Shown: positions 6,763 through 13,288 of the stretch, in pieces
Layout: every line of letters starts with the position of its first letter
Position numbering within the stretch: position 1 is the first letter of the stretch
Assembly (NCBI GenBank): GCA_964357355.1
Contig: CAYHKY010000017.1
Location: 1 to 22,771, forward strand
DNA: 22,771 bases
Direction of reading: 5' to 3'
Source of the DNA: CAYHKY01 sp964357355
GTDB lineage: Bacteria; Patescibacteriota; Microgenomatia; UBA10105
Translations under genes and position numbers: made by a program
The notes under the pieces: generated by a model
Databases searched by the model: none
Seen by the model: the letters and a program-made list of their open reading frames with translations, nothing else
Told to the model about the DNA's origin: nothing

Positions 6763-8175
6763 ATGCCAAAAAGATACCTGCTCCCAGTATTGGAGTTCCA
6801 TCTCCTCATTTTTCTGATTGCTATTGCAGTCATCACTAAACCCCCAACCCAAGTATTATCGGCCACCACTCATGTAGTGATTTCAGAAGTACAAATCCAG
6901 GGAGACAACGGAGCTGCAGATGAATTCATTGAGCTCTACAATCCAACCAATTCCGCTGTTGATATAAGCAGTTGGTCAATCCAAAGGGAAACAACCACTG
7001 GATCCTTTGAAAAGAAGAATTTTGAAGCATCCAACAGTATGCCGGCGCAGGGTTATTTTCTGATCACCAACAGCGGTTACAACGGTTCCATCACGGCTGA
7101 TATGGCACAAAGCACTGTTGATCTGGCAAATACCGGCACAACTGTATTTTTGGTTAATGACCAAACTGTACTATCAACTGGAGATGAATCAACAATAGTT
7201 GACAAAGTTGCAATTGGATCATCTGCTGTGGATCCTGAAAGTACATCTTTCGGAACAATCCCTGGTGATGATGCTAGCATTGAACGCAAACCTGGGGTTG
7301 CTGATCCATCGGGAGGCAATGGTGCAGATACAGAAAATAACGCAAATGATTTTGATCTCCGTGGCACATCAGAACCACAAAACAATGCGTCAACTGCTGA
7401 AACTCCGGCGCCAGATGCTTCACCCTCCGCGACACCTGAAGTAAGTCCTTTGGCGAGTCCGGACGCATCTCCAAGTCCCACGCCAGAAGTCACTCCATCA
7501 GCGACTCCTGAACCGACACCCGTTGCTTCACCTTCACCTGATGTCAGTCCGAGTCCGGATCCATCTGCTTCTCCCACCCCTGAACCGTCAGCTAGTCCCA
7601 CACCGGAGCCTTCCGCTTCACCCAGCCCTGAAACTAGTCCATCTCCAACACCCGAGACATCTCCTTCACCGACTCCCGAAGTGAGTCCAAGTCCGACACC
7701 TGAAGTCACACCAAGTCCGACTCCGGAAACATCTCCATCACCAACACCGGAAGTTTCCCCCAGCCCAACACCCCTACCATCGGAGACACCAAGCCCAACT
7801 CCTGAAGTTAGTCCATCCGCTACACCTACGCCAGAAACCAGTATATCTCCCACACCAGTCCCGTCCGCGACTCCTGATGCAACACCCAGTCCCACACCGG
7901 AAGTCTCACCATCCCCAACGCCTGAGGTTTCACCCTCTGCTACTCCTGAAGTTACACCCTCACCAACTGCAACACCTGAAGCAAGTCCGTCAGTATCACC
8001 TACTGCTTCAGTTAGTCCAACTCCCACACCTTCATCATCACCATCACCTTCCAGTTCACCCCAACCACGCGTCTTCTTCCGTGGTTTTCTCTTTACCTGC
8101 CAAGTCAAATATGTAAAAGTGAATGCCGGCTGGTTTTCTTTCTCGCTCCCACGTTTCAGCTGTTCACTCAACTGA
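6763..8175 (+). CDS. Secreted lamin-tail-domain protein with long P/S/T-rich repeat stalk
   Basis: 470 residues. An N-terminal signal peptide (hydrophobic 12-25, likely cleaved near the A34 region) precedes a lamin-tail domain (about 37-205) with VVISEVQIQGDNGAADEFIELYNPT and SWSIQ.., the typical LTD start. Residues about 214-440 are a low-complexity stalk of SPTPEVSPSPTPE-type units (Ser, Pro, Thr, Glu, Asp, Ala), likely extended and possibly glycosylated. The tail (about 440-470) is aromatic and basic (VFFRGFLFTCQVKY...), with no LPxTG-type sorting signal and no clear transmembrane anchor. LTD proteins in bacteria are extracellular and bind surfaces or nucleic acids in some cases; no specific function can be assigned. 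The repeats are unstable in sequence, so length probably varies between strains. EamA follows 18 nt downstream. Confidence 0.88.
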   Translation: MPKRYLLPVLEFHLLIFLIAIAVITKPPTQVLSATTHVVISEVQIQGDNGAADEFIELYNPTNSAVDISSWSIQRETTTGSFEKKNFEASNSMPAQGYFLITNSGYNGSITADMAQSTVDLANTGTTVFLVNDQTVLSTGDESTIVDKVAIGSSAVDPESTSFGTIPGDDASIERKPGVADPSGGNGADTENNANDFDLRGTSEPQNNASTAETPAPDASPSATPEVSPLASPDASPSPTPEVTPSATPEPTPVASPSPDVSPSPDPSASPTPEPSASPTPEPSASPSPETSPSPTPETSPSPTPEVSPSPTPEVTPSPTPETSPSPTPEVSPSPTPLPSETPSPTPEVSPSATPTPETSISPTPVPSATPDATPSPTPEVSPSPTPEVSPSATPEVTPSPTATPEASPSVSPTASVSPTPTPSSSPSPSSSPQPRVFFRGFLFTCQVKYVKVNAGWFSFSLPRFSCSLN

Positions 8176-8178
8176 TAA

Positions 8179-8187
8179 TGGTATAAT
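8179..8187 (+). promoter_or_regulatory. Extended -10 promoter just before EamA gene
   Basis: TGGTATAAT (8179-8187) ends 6 nt before ATG 8194, so the transcript should start at or within a base or two of the start codon. No clear -35 box. It overlaps the end of the upstream gene region (stop codon at 8175). Confidence 0.55.
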
Positions 8188-8193
8188 TTCCTG

Positions 8194-9120
8194 ATGTCTT
8201 CCCGCACCATAGCCTTAATTGCGATAATAAGCGCTTCCCTGCTTTGGGCGTCCGCCGGAGTGGTGGCCAAAATTCTTCTCCACTACTATTCTCCATTTCC
8301 TTTGGCATTTCTAAGATTTGTCTTTGCTTCAGCTATGATTCTTCCATTTTTTCTAAAACATATAAGATCCTCTAAACAACGGTTGTCAATAAAGGAAATT
8401 TTGCCGATTGCACTCCTTTCAACTACAAATGTCGCGCTCTTTTATTTCGGTTTAACACGTACCACTAACAATGCTTCGGCAACCATTTATGCTTCGGTTC
8501 CGCTGATTACAGCAATACTTGCTCAACACACTCTCAAGGAAATTGTGAGCGGCAAAAAAATAGCCGGAATCATCCTGGGATTCATAGGTGTTATGACAAT
8601 TCTTGTATTGCCGCTGTTTGAAAGAGGCGAAGCAATCACCGGTGAAATAGGAGGAAATCTTTTGATAGTCATCGCCTCATTTACCTGGGCGTTTTATACC
8701 GTTGGTTCGCGTCACCTCATCACAAATAAGGGTTATTCGCCGCTTGTTATCACAAGCATTTCGATTTTCACCTCAGCTTTGGTGTTTGCCGTGTTCACCC
8801 TTGTCTTTTTCCCGATGGACTACATTTCTCCTCTTTTTGTTGGCAACAACTTAATCTTAATCCTGCATTTATCTCTTATGGTGACGGTAACGACTCTTCT
8901 TCTCTATCAGTGGGCTATCAAACACTCATCGGCGGCAACGGCTTCGCTTAGCAATTATCTTCAACCAGTGTTTTCTATTTTATTGGGCATTGTGATCCTG
9001 AGTGAACCAATTACGGGTGGTTTCTTAATCGGAAGTGGTGGGGTGTTTCTGGGAATTTTTCTGGCAACCGGGACACAATTAAAACAACATCTGACAAAGT
9101 GGTATCACCGCAAAAAATAG
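8194..9120 (+). CDS. EamA/DMT-superfamily transporter
   Basis: 308 residues, almost entirely hydrophobic, with about ten predicted membrane segments in two EamA repeats: the first from ALIAIISASLLWASAGVVAKILL to the STTNVALFYFGL..TNNASATIYASVPL region, the second from GNLLIVIASFTWAFYTVGSRHL. The duplicated 5+5 layout and the motif in which helix 1 has LWxS are typical of drug/metabolite transporters of the RhaT/PecM type. Substrate unknown; family members export amino acids, nucleosides or drugs. No Shine-Dalgarno is visible; the -10 box sits 6 nt before ATG 8194. The stop codon abuts that of the convergent gene at 9121. Confidence 0.92.
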   Translation: MSSRTIALIAIISASLLWASAGVVAKILLHYYSPFPLAFLRFVFASAMILPFFLKHIRSSKQRLSIKEILPIALLSTTNVALFYFGLTRTTNNASATIYASVPLITAILAQHTLKEIVSGKKIAGIILGFIGVMTILVLPLFERGEAITGEIGGNLLIVIASFTWAFYTVGSRHLITNKGYSPLVITSISIFTSALVFAVFTLVFFPMDYISPLFVGNNLILILHLSLMVTVTTLLLYQWAIKHSSAATASLSNYLQPVFSILLGIVILSEPITGGFLIGSGGVFLGIFLATGTQLKQHLTKWYHRKK

Positions 9121-9786
9121 TTATTCGATTGTAAACACGGCTCCTTCAACAGATTCGAGTAAATTGATTGGTTTTTCCGGACGGTCGGAACTAAATGGCG
9201 TAAGCGTCGTAAATTGTGAATTACCCTTGGAATACTCAAGATTAACCTCAACCCTGCCTTGCTGGGCAACCAATGGTTTAAATTGAACAGTAGCCAACTT
9301 CGTTTCCTGATGAAGAACGATTGGCTTATGACCAACTGTAGGAGTAATAAATAATGTCAAAATAAGTTTACCCGGCTCCTTCGTATCGGCATTTATAGTT
9401 TTAAAGACACCAGCATTTTTGATATTGTCTGCGTTTACTTCAAGAACTTGAGGGTCATATGTCAGTATCAAAGTAAGTTCCACCACTTCCTGATTTCCTG
9501 TTGCAGCATAAATATCAACCAGAATTTTATCTGATATGTGATAAAGCCGCTCACTTACCAAACGCGCGTATGGGGTGACAAGTTCCGTTCTGGGCGAAGG
9601 CACCACAATCAAGGTAGAAAACGGCGTAGGTTTAACAACCGGAACACTGGCGCGTCCACTTCCGTCACGAAAAGTAAAAAAGGCAATCATTCCGATTCCA
9701 ATCCCTACTAACACACTCACCATCATACCTATCCGCCAAAATGACCATTCTTTTTCCAAAATGACTTCGTTTTCAGATTGATTCAT
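9121..9786 (-). CDS. Membrane-anchored cohesin-fold protein
   Basis: 221 residues. A cytoplasmic N-terminus of about 15 residues, one transmembrane helix (about 19-37), a Pro/Thr/Ser linker, and a C-terminal beta-rich domain (about 88-221) with the cohesin/carbohydrate-binding-like pattern: KILVDIYAATGNQEVVELTLILTYDPQVLEVNADN then GKLILTLF and TKLATVQFKPL. Cohesin-like domains in non-cellulolytic bacteria serve as cell-surface binding modules. The ATG overlaps the end of the upstream sortase gene by 4 nt (ATGA), so the two are translationally coupled. No sorting signal follows the domain. Partner unknown. Confidence 0.75.
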   Translation of the reverse strand: MNQSENEVILEKEWSFWRIGMMVSVLVGIGIGMIAFFTFRDGSGRASVPVVKPTPFSTLIVVPSPRTELVTPYARLVSERLYHISDKILVDIYAATGNQEVVELTLILTYDPQVLEVNADNIKNAGVFKTINADTKEPGKLILTLFITPTVGHKPIVLHQETKLATVQFKPLVAQQGRVEVNLEYSKGNSQFTTLTPFSSDRPEKPINLLESVEGAVFTIE

Positions 9787-10469
9787 ATTCCTTCACTTGT
9801 CTCTTTGAGCGTAGTATACACTACGATCCGGTCAAGATAAGTACGTTTTTTGGCATCCCAGATACCCCCGCAAGTGATAAGATTCAGGTTTTTACCCGGT
9901 CTAGTCTTGAAGACTTCTTCATTGGGAAATTTGTCGTAAGGAATTGTGGCTTTGTCAGTCACTGTAAAAACTGAACGGATTGCATTTTCAGAAACAACTG
10001 TCACTTCATCCCCTACCTGGAGCTTGCGCAGATTGTAAAAAATTGCGGGTTTCCCGGTTGGCGTATCGTAGTGTCCTGCTAATACTGCATTCCCCTCTTC
10101 CGAAGGTTTCGCCCCATACATATACCAGGCTAAATCTGCAGCATTTTTAGGAACATCCATATTTCCTGAATCAGTGATGCCAACAAGTTCTACGGCAGAT
10201 TGGATATCAAGCTTTGGAATGATCACTGTTGCAGGAACCAGTCCGGGTGACGGACTTGGTGATGGTGCGGGAGTAGGTGCAATAACAATTGACAGCGGAA
10301 ATGAAATCTTTACTATCTGAGGTTGATCTTTTGGCCCATACCGACTAACTAAATATTGCGGCAGCAGGACATAAAGAAATAACATGATGAAAATGGCGAT
10401 AAATGAAAGAAAAAATGCTCCCAATGCATGACGGATCATATCTATCATGCTACCACGGATGACTTTCAT
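9783..10469 (-). CDS. Sortase family transpeptidase
   Basis: 228 residues. An N-terminal membrane anchor (about 16-36), a Pro/Ser linker (64-78), and a sortase beta-barrel from TVIIPKLDIQ. The catalytic triad is visible: His133 in AGHYDTPTG, Cys200 in LITCGG and Arg214 in YLDRIVVY. Single-domain and close to class D/E/F-type sortases; subclass not assigned. Sortases cleave C-terminal sorting motifs and attach proteins to the wall or to one another outside the membrane. No LPxTG-like substrate is encoded in this window, so the direct overlap with the cohesin-fold gene is the best clue to its role. Methionines at residues 8 and 11 are alternative starts. Confidence 0.92.
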   Translation of the reverse strand: MKVIRGSMIDMIRHALGAFFLSFIAIFIMLFLYVLLPQYLVSRYGPKDQPQIVKISFPLSIVIAPTPAPSPSPSPGLVPATVIIPKLDIQSAVELVGITDSGNMDVPKNAADLAWYMYGAKPSEEGNAVLAGHYDTPTGKPAIFYNLRKLQVGDEVTVVSENAIRSVFTVTDKATIPYDKFPNEEVFKTRPGKNLNLITCGGIWDAKKRTYLDRIVVYTTLKETSEGI

Positions 10470-10509
10470 CTGACAATTCTCACTAACTGCTCACCCACAA
10501 CTAATCAAG

Positions 10510-10581
10510 CGCTCCCGGCGAGAATCGAACTCGCATCACAAGCTTCGGAGGCTCGTACTCTATCCGTTGAGCTACGAGAGC
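10510..10581 (-). tRNA. tRNA-Arg(CCG)
   Basis: Acceptor GCTCTCG/CGGGAGC, D-arm GCTC..GAGT, anticodon arm CGAGC-CTCCGAA-GCTTG with anticodon CCG, T-arm GCGAGTTCGATTCTCGC, and discriminator G. CCA not encoded (followed by CTT). Confidence 0.95.
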
Positions 10582-10590
10582 TTATAGGTA

Positions 10591-11094
10591 TTATACCCGA
10601 TACAGATAAATTCTAGTTCCGTCGACAACTTCTTGTTTTTGTAATTTTAAAGCCGGTATTTGAAACGAGTTGGAGACTATTTTTGTCCCGGGTTTTAATT
10701 CTTTTCTAAGTTTTTCTGACAATCTATTCATAATCTGCGGTAATCCGTAAACAATTATTCCCTCTGCTTGACTCAAATCTCTGTTCCAATAGTTGCCCAG
10801 ATAAACTTTTACCCGTGATTGTTGACCAGTCATAAAAATAAATATCGAACTCAGCATCCACATATATGGATTTATTTCAATTCCGACAGATTTTTGACCT
10901 TTCTTGGAAGCGGCAATCAACACTCTTCCGTCACCGCTTCCTAAATCAAACAATGTCTGCCCTGATTTAAGCTGAAGCAGCTCCACCATCCGCTTGGCTA
11001 CTTTGAACTTACTCGGTACCAAAGGCGCTCCCATAATGAGTGCCAGAATCATAAATAAGATAAGCGTGGCGAAGAAAAAAGATATAATAATCAT
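10591..11094 (-). CDS. Membrane-anchored class I SAM-dependent methyltransferase (FAM173-like)
   Basis: 167 residues. An N-terminal hydrophobic helix (about 2-24) anchors a small Rossmann-fold methyltransferase. VAKRMVELLQLKSGQTLFDLGSGDGRVLIAAS contains SAM-binding motif I (DLGSGDGR), and SVGIEINPYMW is motif II with the acidic Glu that binds the SAM ribose. The later GLPQIMNRLSEKLRKELKPGTKIVSNSF matches the FAM173/ATPSCKMT layout, whose eukaryotic members methylate lysine in membrane proteins. The bacterial substrate is unknown. The gene lies between tRNA-Arg(CCG) and tRNA-Ser(CGA), all on the same strand, with 12-20 nt gaps. Confidence 0.82.
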   Translation of the reverse strand: MIIISFFFATLILFMILALIMGAPLVPSKFKVAKRMVELLQLKSGQTLFDLGSGDGRVLIAASKKGQKSVGIEINPYMWMLSSIFIFMTGQQSRVKVYLGNYWNRDLSQAEGIIVYGLPQIMNRLSEKLRKELKPGTKIVSNSFQIPALKLQKQEVVDGTRIYLYRV

Positions 11095-11114
11095 GAAGAT
11101 TTAGATAAATTCTG

Positions 11115-11202
11115 CGGTGAGGGCGAGATTTGAACTCGCGTTGGGCCAGAGGCCCACCATGGTTTTCGAGACCAGGCAGTTAAACCGCTCCTGCACCTCA
11201 CC
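11115..11202 (-). tRNA. tRNA-Ser(CGA)
   Basis: 88 nt. Acceptor GGTGAGG/CCTCACC, anticodon arm CTGGT-CTCGAAA-ACCAT with anticodon CGA (the outermost C27/U43 pair is a mismatch), a long class II variable arm, T-arm GCGAGTTCAAATCTCGC, and discriminator G. CCA not encoded. Confidence 0.94.
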
Positions 11203-11254
11203 TTGGCAAAACGAAATAAATTTGTTGCGCAAATTTAAACGCTTCAGCCATGTT

Positions 11255-11271
11255 TCCCGATCAAATCGGGA
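11255..11271. repeat. Palindrome TCCCGAT-caa-ATCGGGA between two tRNA genes
   Basis: Perfect 7-bp inverted repeat in the 77-nt spacer between tRNA-Ser(CGA) and tRNA-Arg(GCG). The TCCCGA/TCGGGA arms recur at 113-130 (intron P2) and 15486-15502 (inside tsaD). A second inverted repeat, AAATTTG/CAAATTT, lies at 11218-11236 in the same spacer. There is no T-run, so neither looks like an intrinsic terminator. Confidence 0.75.
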
Positions 11272-11279
11272 TTACGTGG

Positions 11280-11353
11280 CGTTCCCGGCGAGAGTTGAAC
11301 TCGCAGTCTCAGCCTTCGCAGGGCCGCGCTCTATCCAGTTAAGCTACGGGAAC
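11280..11353 (-). tRNA. tRNA-Arg(GCG)
   Basis: 74 nt. Acceptor GTTCCCG/CGGGAAC, D-arm GCTT..GAGC, anticodon arm CGGCC-CTGCGAA-GGCTG with anticodon GCG, T-arm GCGAGTTCAACTCTCGC, and discriminator G. CCA not encoded. Its first ten bases double as the end of the upstream LAGLIDADG-like ORF, whose TAG stop is tRNA positions 8-10. Anticodon GCG is unusual for bacteria, where CGY is normally read by ACG (inosine). Confidence 0.93.
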
Positions 11354-11916
11354 AACACTTTTCCTGTAATTTTTTCTCCAAAAGCCTGTGAATAATGCAT
11401 AACTTGCTCTCGGAGATTATCACTATTATATCGTAGAAAACAGATTCCACCAATATTTTTCCTAAACACACGCTCTTTACTTCGTTTTTTTCGATAGGTC
11501 TTGTTAAATTGTGACACTGGAATATTTAGAAGTTTTGACCAAAAAATTTTTAATTCTTTCTCTTTATGATACCAATGTAAGTGTAATCTTATTCTAAATT
11601 TTTGTTCATCAAGTTTATAGCATTGCCGGAGTAAAGTTATAAATAACTTCAAAAGCTTTGGGTCTGTGTTGGCAAAATTCAGCATTCCCCTATTTTTTGA
11701 ACCTTCCGCCCAATACAATGCGCAAAGAACAGATTTACAAAGTTCTGTTGTCACATGCAACCGCGACATTTCTTCTTGAATTTCTGTTTGTATCGTAACT
11801 ATTTTTCTCTCACGCTTTTTTCTTTGACCTAGCGCTCCTAGTGGTTGAATTTCCTTAATCCAGCGTTCTTTACCTATTTGAGCATACCGATGTGTTCCTT
11901 CTATAGTTTTACCCAT
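11344..11916 (-). CDS. LAGLIDADG-like endonuclease domain (190 aa), downstream part of a frameshifted HTH-nuclease gene
   Basis: Contains SVLCALYWAEGSKNRGMLNFAN (62-83), which resembles a LAGLIDADG helix followed by a DNA-contacting strand; compare the DnaG intein's IGYYIAEGS. It is followed by a basic domain RIRLHLHWYHKEKELKIFW..NIPVSQFNKTY. One motif only, so it would act as a homodimer. Residues 1-50 are basic and helical and look like a linker, not a natural N-terminus. The DNA-binding HTH expected at the start of this type of protein lies directly upstream in another frame (11901-12032). The ATG at 11916 overlaps that ORF, so independent translation is possible. The C-terminus ends inside tRNA-Arg(GCG). 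Homing function is inference. Confidence 0.6.
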   Translation of the reverse strand: MGKTIEGTHRYAQIGKERWIKEIQPLGALGQRKKRERKIVTIQTEIQEEMSRLHVTTELCKSVLCALYWAEGSKNRGMLNFANTDPKLLKLFITLLRQCYKLDEQKFRIRLHLHWYHKEKELKIFWSKLLNIPVSQFNKTYRKKRSKERVFRKNIGGICFLRYNSDNLREQVMHYSQAFGEKITGKVLFP

Positions 11917-12032
11917 TCATGAACGGTGCTTTTTGAAACATTCAATTCTTTGGCTATCTGACCTATAGAATAACCACTTTTTCGCATTGTTTGAGCTTTA
12001 GTTCGTATTTGAACAGGAATAAAACGTCTCAT
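11901..12032 (-). pseudogene. HTH domain (43 aa), upstream part of the frameshifted HTH-LAGLIDADG gene
   Basis: ATG 12032 begins a short reading frame with a clear helix-turn-helix, SGYSIGQIAKELNVSKSTVHEW (19-40), of the resolvase/transposase type; it stops at TAG 11903-11901. At the end it reads GTA AAA CTA TAG; slipping back one base on the AAAA run gives GTA AAA ACT ATA and continues smoothly into the 190-residue LAGLIDADG-like ORF, so the two parts form one protein of about 230 residues. Either one A has been lost from the run (pseudogene or sequencing error) or a -1 frameshift is used. No Shine-Dalgarno is seen before the ATG. Confidence 0.65.
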
Positions 12033-12102
12033 ATCGAACGAGAAATGAATATTACAGTACTCATACTTTAATTCGATTGTTTGAGAATCTCAAGTGGATA
12101 TT

Positions 12103-12630
12103 TTAAGAGGCTTTTTCGAGTGGAATATTTTTGGCTAACCAATCTGAAGCACGATCAAGAAATGTGTGTTCTTTTTTTTCGCGAAAGGGTATTTTGTCCG
12201 ATAAAAGTTTTTTAACTTTATCTGCCTGCAGGTCATCAATAAGGAGTTGTAAATGCGTGGGAAATGACAAAATTGTGCGTATGACAACCATTCTTTGACC
12301 ATGTTTCTCATCAAACCAAAACTCAGCTAGTTCTTCAAAGCGGTGAAAAAAACTGCCGGTTTCCACACCAAGATTGGTAATTTTATGCTTGATTTTATCA
12401 GGAGGGACTGAAGAAAGAGCATAAAATACAAAAAAGAGCGCTAAAATGACACCAATCAGTAAAAATTCTCTTACAAATACCAAAATAACTGCCAGTAAAA
12501 AAACAATTGATCCGACTGTCCGGTAAAATTCTCGCGAGCGGGGTTTGAAAATCCGAGAGGGTGAAATCCATTCAAGGAGTACGTTTTCGCTCTTTGGTGA
12601 TTGTTCTTCCGTGCGCAATGGTACAACCAT
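12103..12630 (-). CDS. Conserved-type membrane protein with two TM helices, function unknown
   Basis: 175 residues, not recognised as a named family. A polar N-terminus (1-38, including LLEWISPSRIFKPRSREFYRT) is followed by two closely spaced transmembrane helices (about 39-72, VGSIVFLLAVILVFV and EFLLIGVILALFFVFYALS). A cytosolic-looking C-terminal domain of about 100 residues has KIKHKITNLGVETG, resembling the start of a bPH-like domain, and a charged helix-rich end. Proteins of this layout are seen in Microgenomates genomes from memory; no function is known to me. An extended -10 TGGTATAAC (12645-12637) ends 6 nt before ATG 12630, so the mRNA is probably leaderless. It is divergent from tRNA-Ser(GCU), sharing the inverted repeat at 12638-12674. 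Confidence 0.75.
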   Translation of the reverse strand: MVVPLRTEEQSPKSENVLLEWISPSRIFKPRSREFYRTVGSIVFLLAVILVFVREFLLIGVILALFFVFYALSSVPPDKIKHKITNLGVETGSFFHRFEELAEFWFDEKHGQRMVVIRTILSFPTHLQLLIDDLQADKVKKLLSDKIPFREKKEHTFLDRASDWLAKNIPLEKAS

Positions 12631-12637
12631 AGTTTTG

Positions 12638-12674
12638 TTATACCACTCCTGTCAAGACAGGACAAGTGGTATAA
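12638..12674. promoter_or_regulatory. Inverted repeat carrying divergent -10 boxes
   Basis: TTATACCACT (12638-12647) is repeated inverted as AGTGGTATAA (12665-12674) around an inner hairpin CCTGTC-aa-GACAGG (12648-12661). Each outer arm contains an extended -10: TGGTATAAT rightward for tRNA-Ser(GCU), TGGTATAAC leftward for the 12630 gene. For the leftward promoter a TTGTCC -35-like box lies 17 nt upstream. It may be a symmetric divergent promoter or a regulator site; there is no T-run for a terminator in either direction. Confidence 0.6.
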
Positions 12675-12685
12675 TTGGTTACTTG

Positions 12686-12772
12686 GGAGGCGTCGCATAG
12701 TTGGTCAATTGCGAGGGTTTGCTAAACCCTTGAGCCGCAAGGCTCGCGTGGGTTCGAATCCCACCGCCTCCG
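12686..12772 (+). tRNA. tRNA-Ser(GCU)
   Basis: 87 nt. Acceptor GGAGGCG/CGCCTCC, anticodon arm AGGGT-TTGCTAA-ACCCT with anticodon GCT, a long variable arm TGAGCCGCAAGGCTCG, T-arm GTGGGTTCGAATCCCAC, and discriminator G. CCA not encoded. An extended -10 TGGTATAAT (12667-12675) lies 10 nt upstream. Confidence 0.96.
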
Positions 12773-12804
12773 CAAAATATACTAAGTTAGAACTTATAAA
12801 TATT

Positions 12805-13071
12805 ATGAAATATGCTTGTTTGTGTTGTGGGTATAAAACTTTGAACGAACAACCACCTGGAACATTTGGTATTTGTGATATTTGTGGTTGGGAAGATGAC
12901 AATGCTGATGGAGGGGCAAATAAAGTAACTCTTAAGGAAGCAAAAGAAAACTTTAATAAGTTTGGAATGAGTGATCCTAATCACCTACAAATTAAAAAAA
13001 TGATCAGGCAACCTACAGAACAAGATGATAGAGATCCTAACTGGGAAAATCTTTATTATCCTGATAAATAA
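12805..13071 (+). CDS. CPCC-type cysteine-rich zinc-ribbon-like protein (88 aa)
   Basis: The N-terminus MKYACLCCGYKTL..GTFGICDICGWEDD matches the small cysteine-rich CPCC family: two CxxC pairs (C5/C8 or C7/C8, C24/C27) expected to bind one zinc, then the family's GGANKVTLKEAKENFNKFG signature. The first knuckle reads CLCC where CPCC is usual. Function of the family is unknown. The frame is open further upstream, but that part is the tRNA-Ser(GCU) gene, so ATG 12805 is chosen. No Shine-Dalgarno; it starts 32 nt after the tRNA and may be co-transcribed with it. The following 217 nt to 13288 hold no gene that I can support. Confidence 0.82.
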   Translation: MKYACLCCGYKTLNEQPPGTFGICDICGWEDDNADGGANKVTLKEAKENFNKFGMSDPNHLQIKKMIRQPTEQDDRDPNWENLYYPDK

Positions 13072-13276
13072 ATAAGAATTTAAAATAGAAAGTTTCCAAT
13101 TCATCCCATGCTCTCCCCCATTCGCTTCTCCTAAAATAAACAAAATCCGTATTCCAAATATCAGCACAACTTCAATACCATTAATAAAATCTTGGATATT
13201 TCCCCAATAAAATTGTTGTCCTCATGACTCCATTTCAATTTCTGCTTTCCAACTCGCGAAACTTTGAGGCCTCGAG

Positions 13277-13282
13277 TAAAAT
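13277..13282 (+). promoter_or_regulatory. -10-like box before the MFS gene
   Basis: TAAAAT ends 6 nt before ATG 13289, the spacing seen at several other genes in this window. No -35 box is recognisable, so support rests on position alone. Confidence 0.35.
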
Positions 13283-13288
13283 ACCTTC

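Noticed and set aside
6763..8175. CRISPR-like or tandem DNA repeat array in the lamin-tail gene
   Set aside because: The repetition is at the amino-acid level with varied codons and no constant repeat/spacer structure; no cas genes are present.
7077..8270. Long minus-strand reading frame (397 aa), rich in Gly/Val/Ser/Asp repeats
   Set aside because: It is the complement of the S/P/T/E repeats of the lamin-tail protein; its composition is the mirror of those codons, it has no domain, and it overlaps the real gene and the start of EamA.
12601..12804. N-terminal extension of the CPCC protein
   Set aside because: The extension is the translated tRNA-Ser(GCU) gene and its promoter; family homology starts at ATG 12805.
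13072..13288. Possible decayed membrane-protein gene on the minus strand (hydrophobic 60-residue frame at 12985-13167 and fragments in other frames)
   Set aside because: It overlaps the CPCC gene, and the fragments match nothing that I can name; not enough to call a pseudogene.
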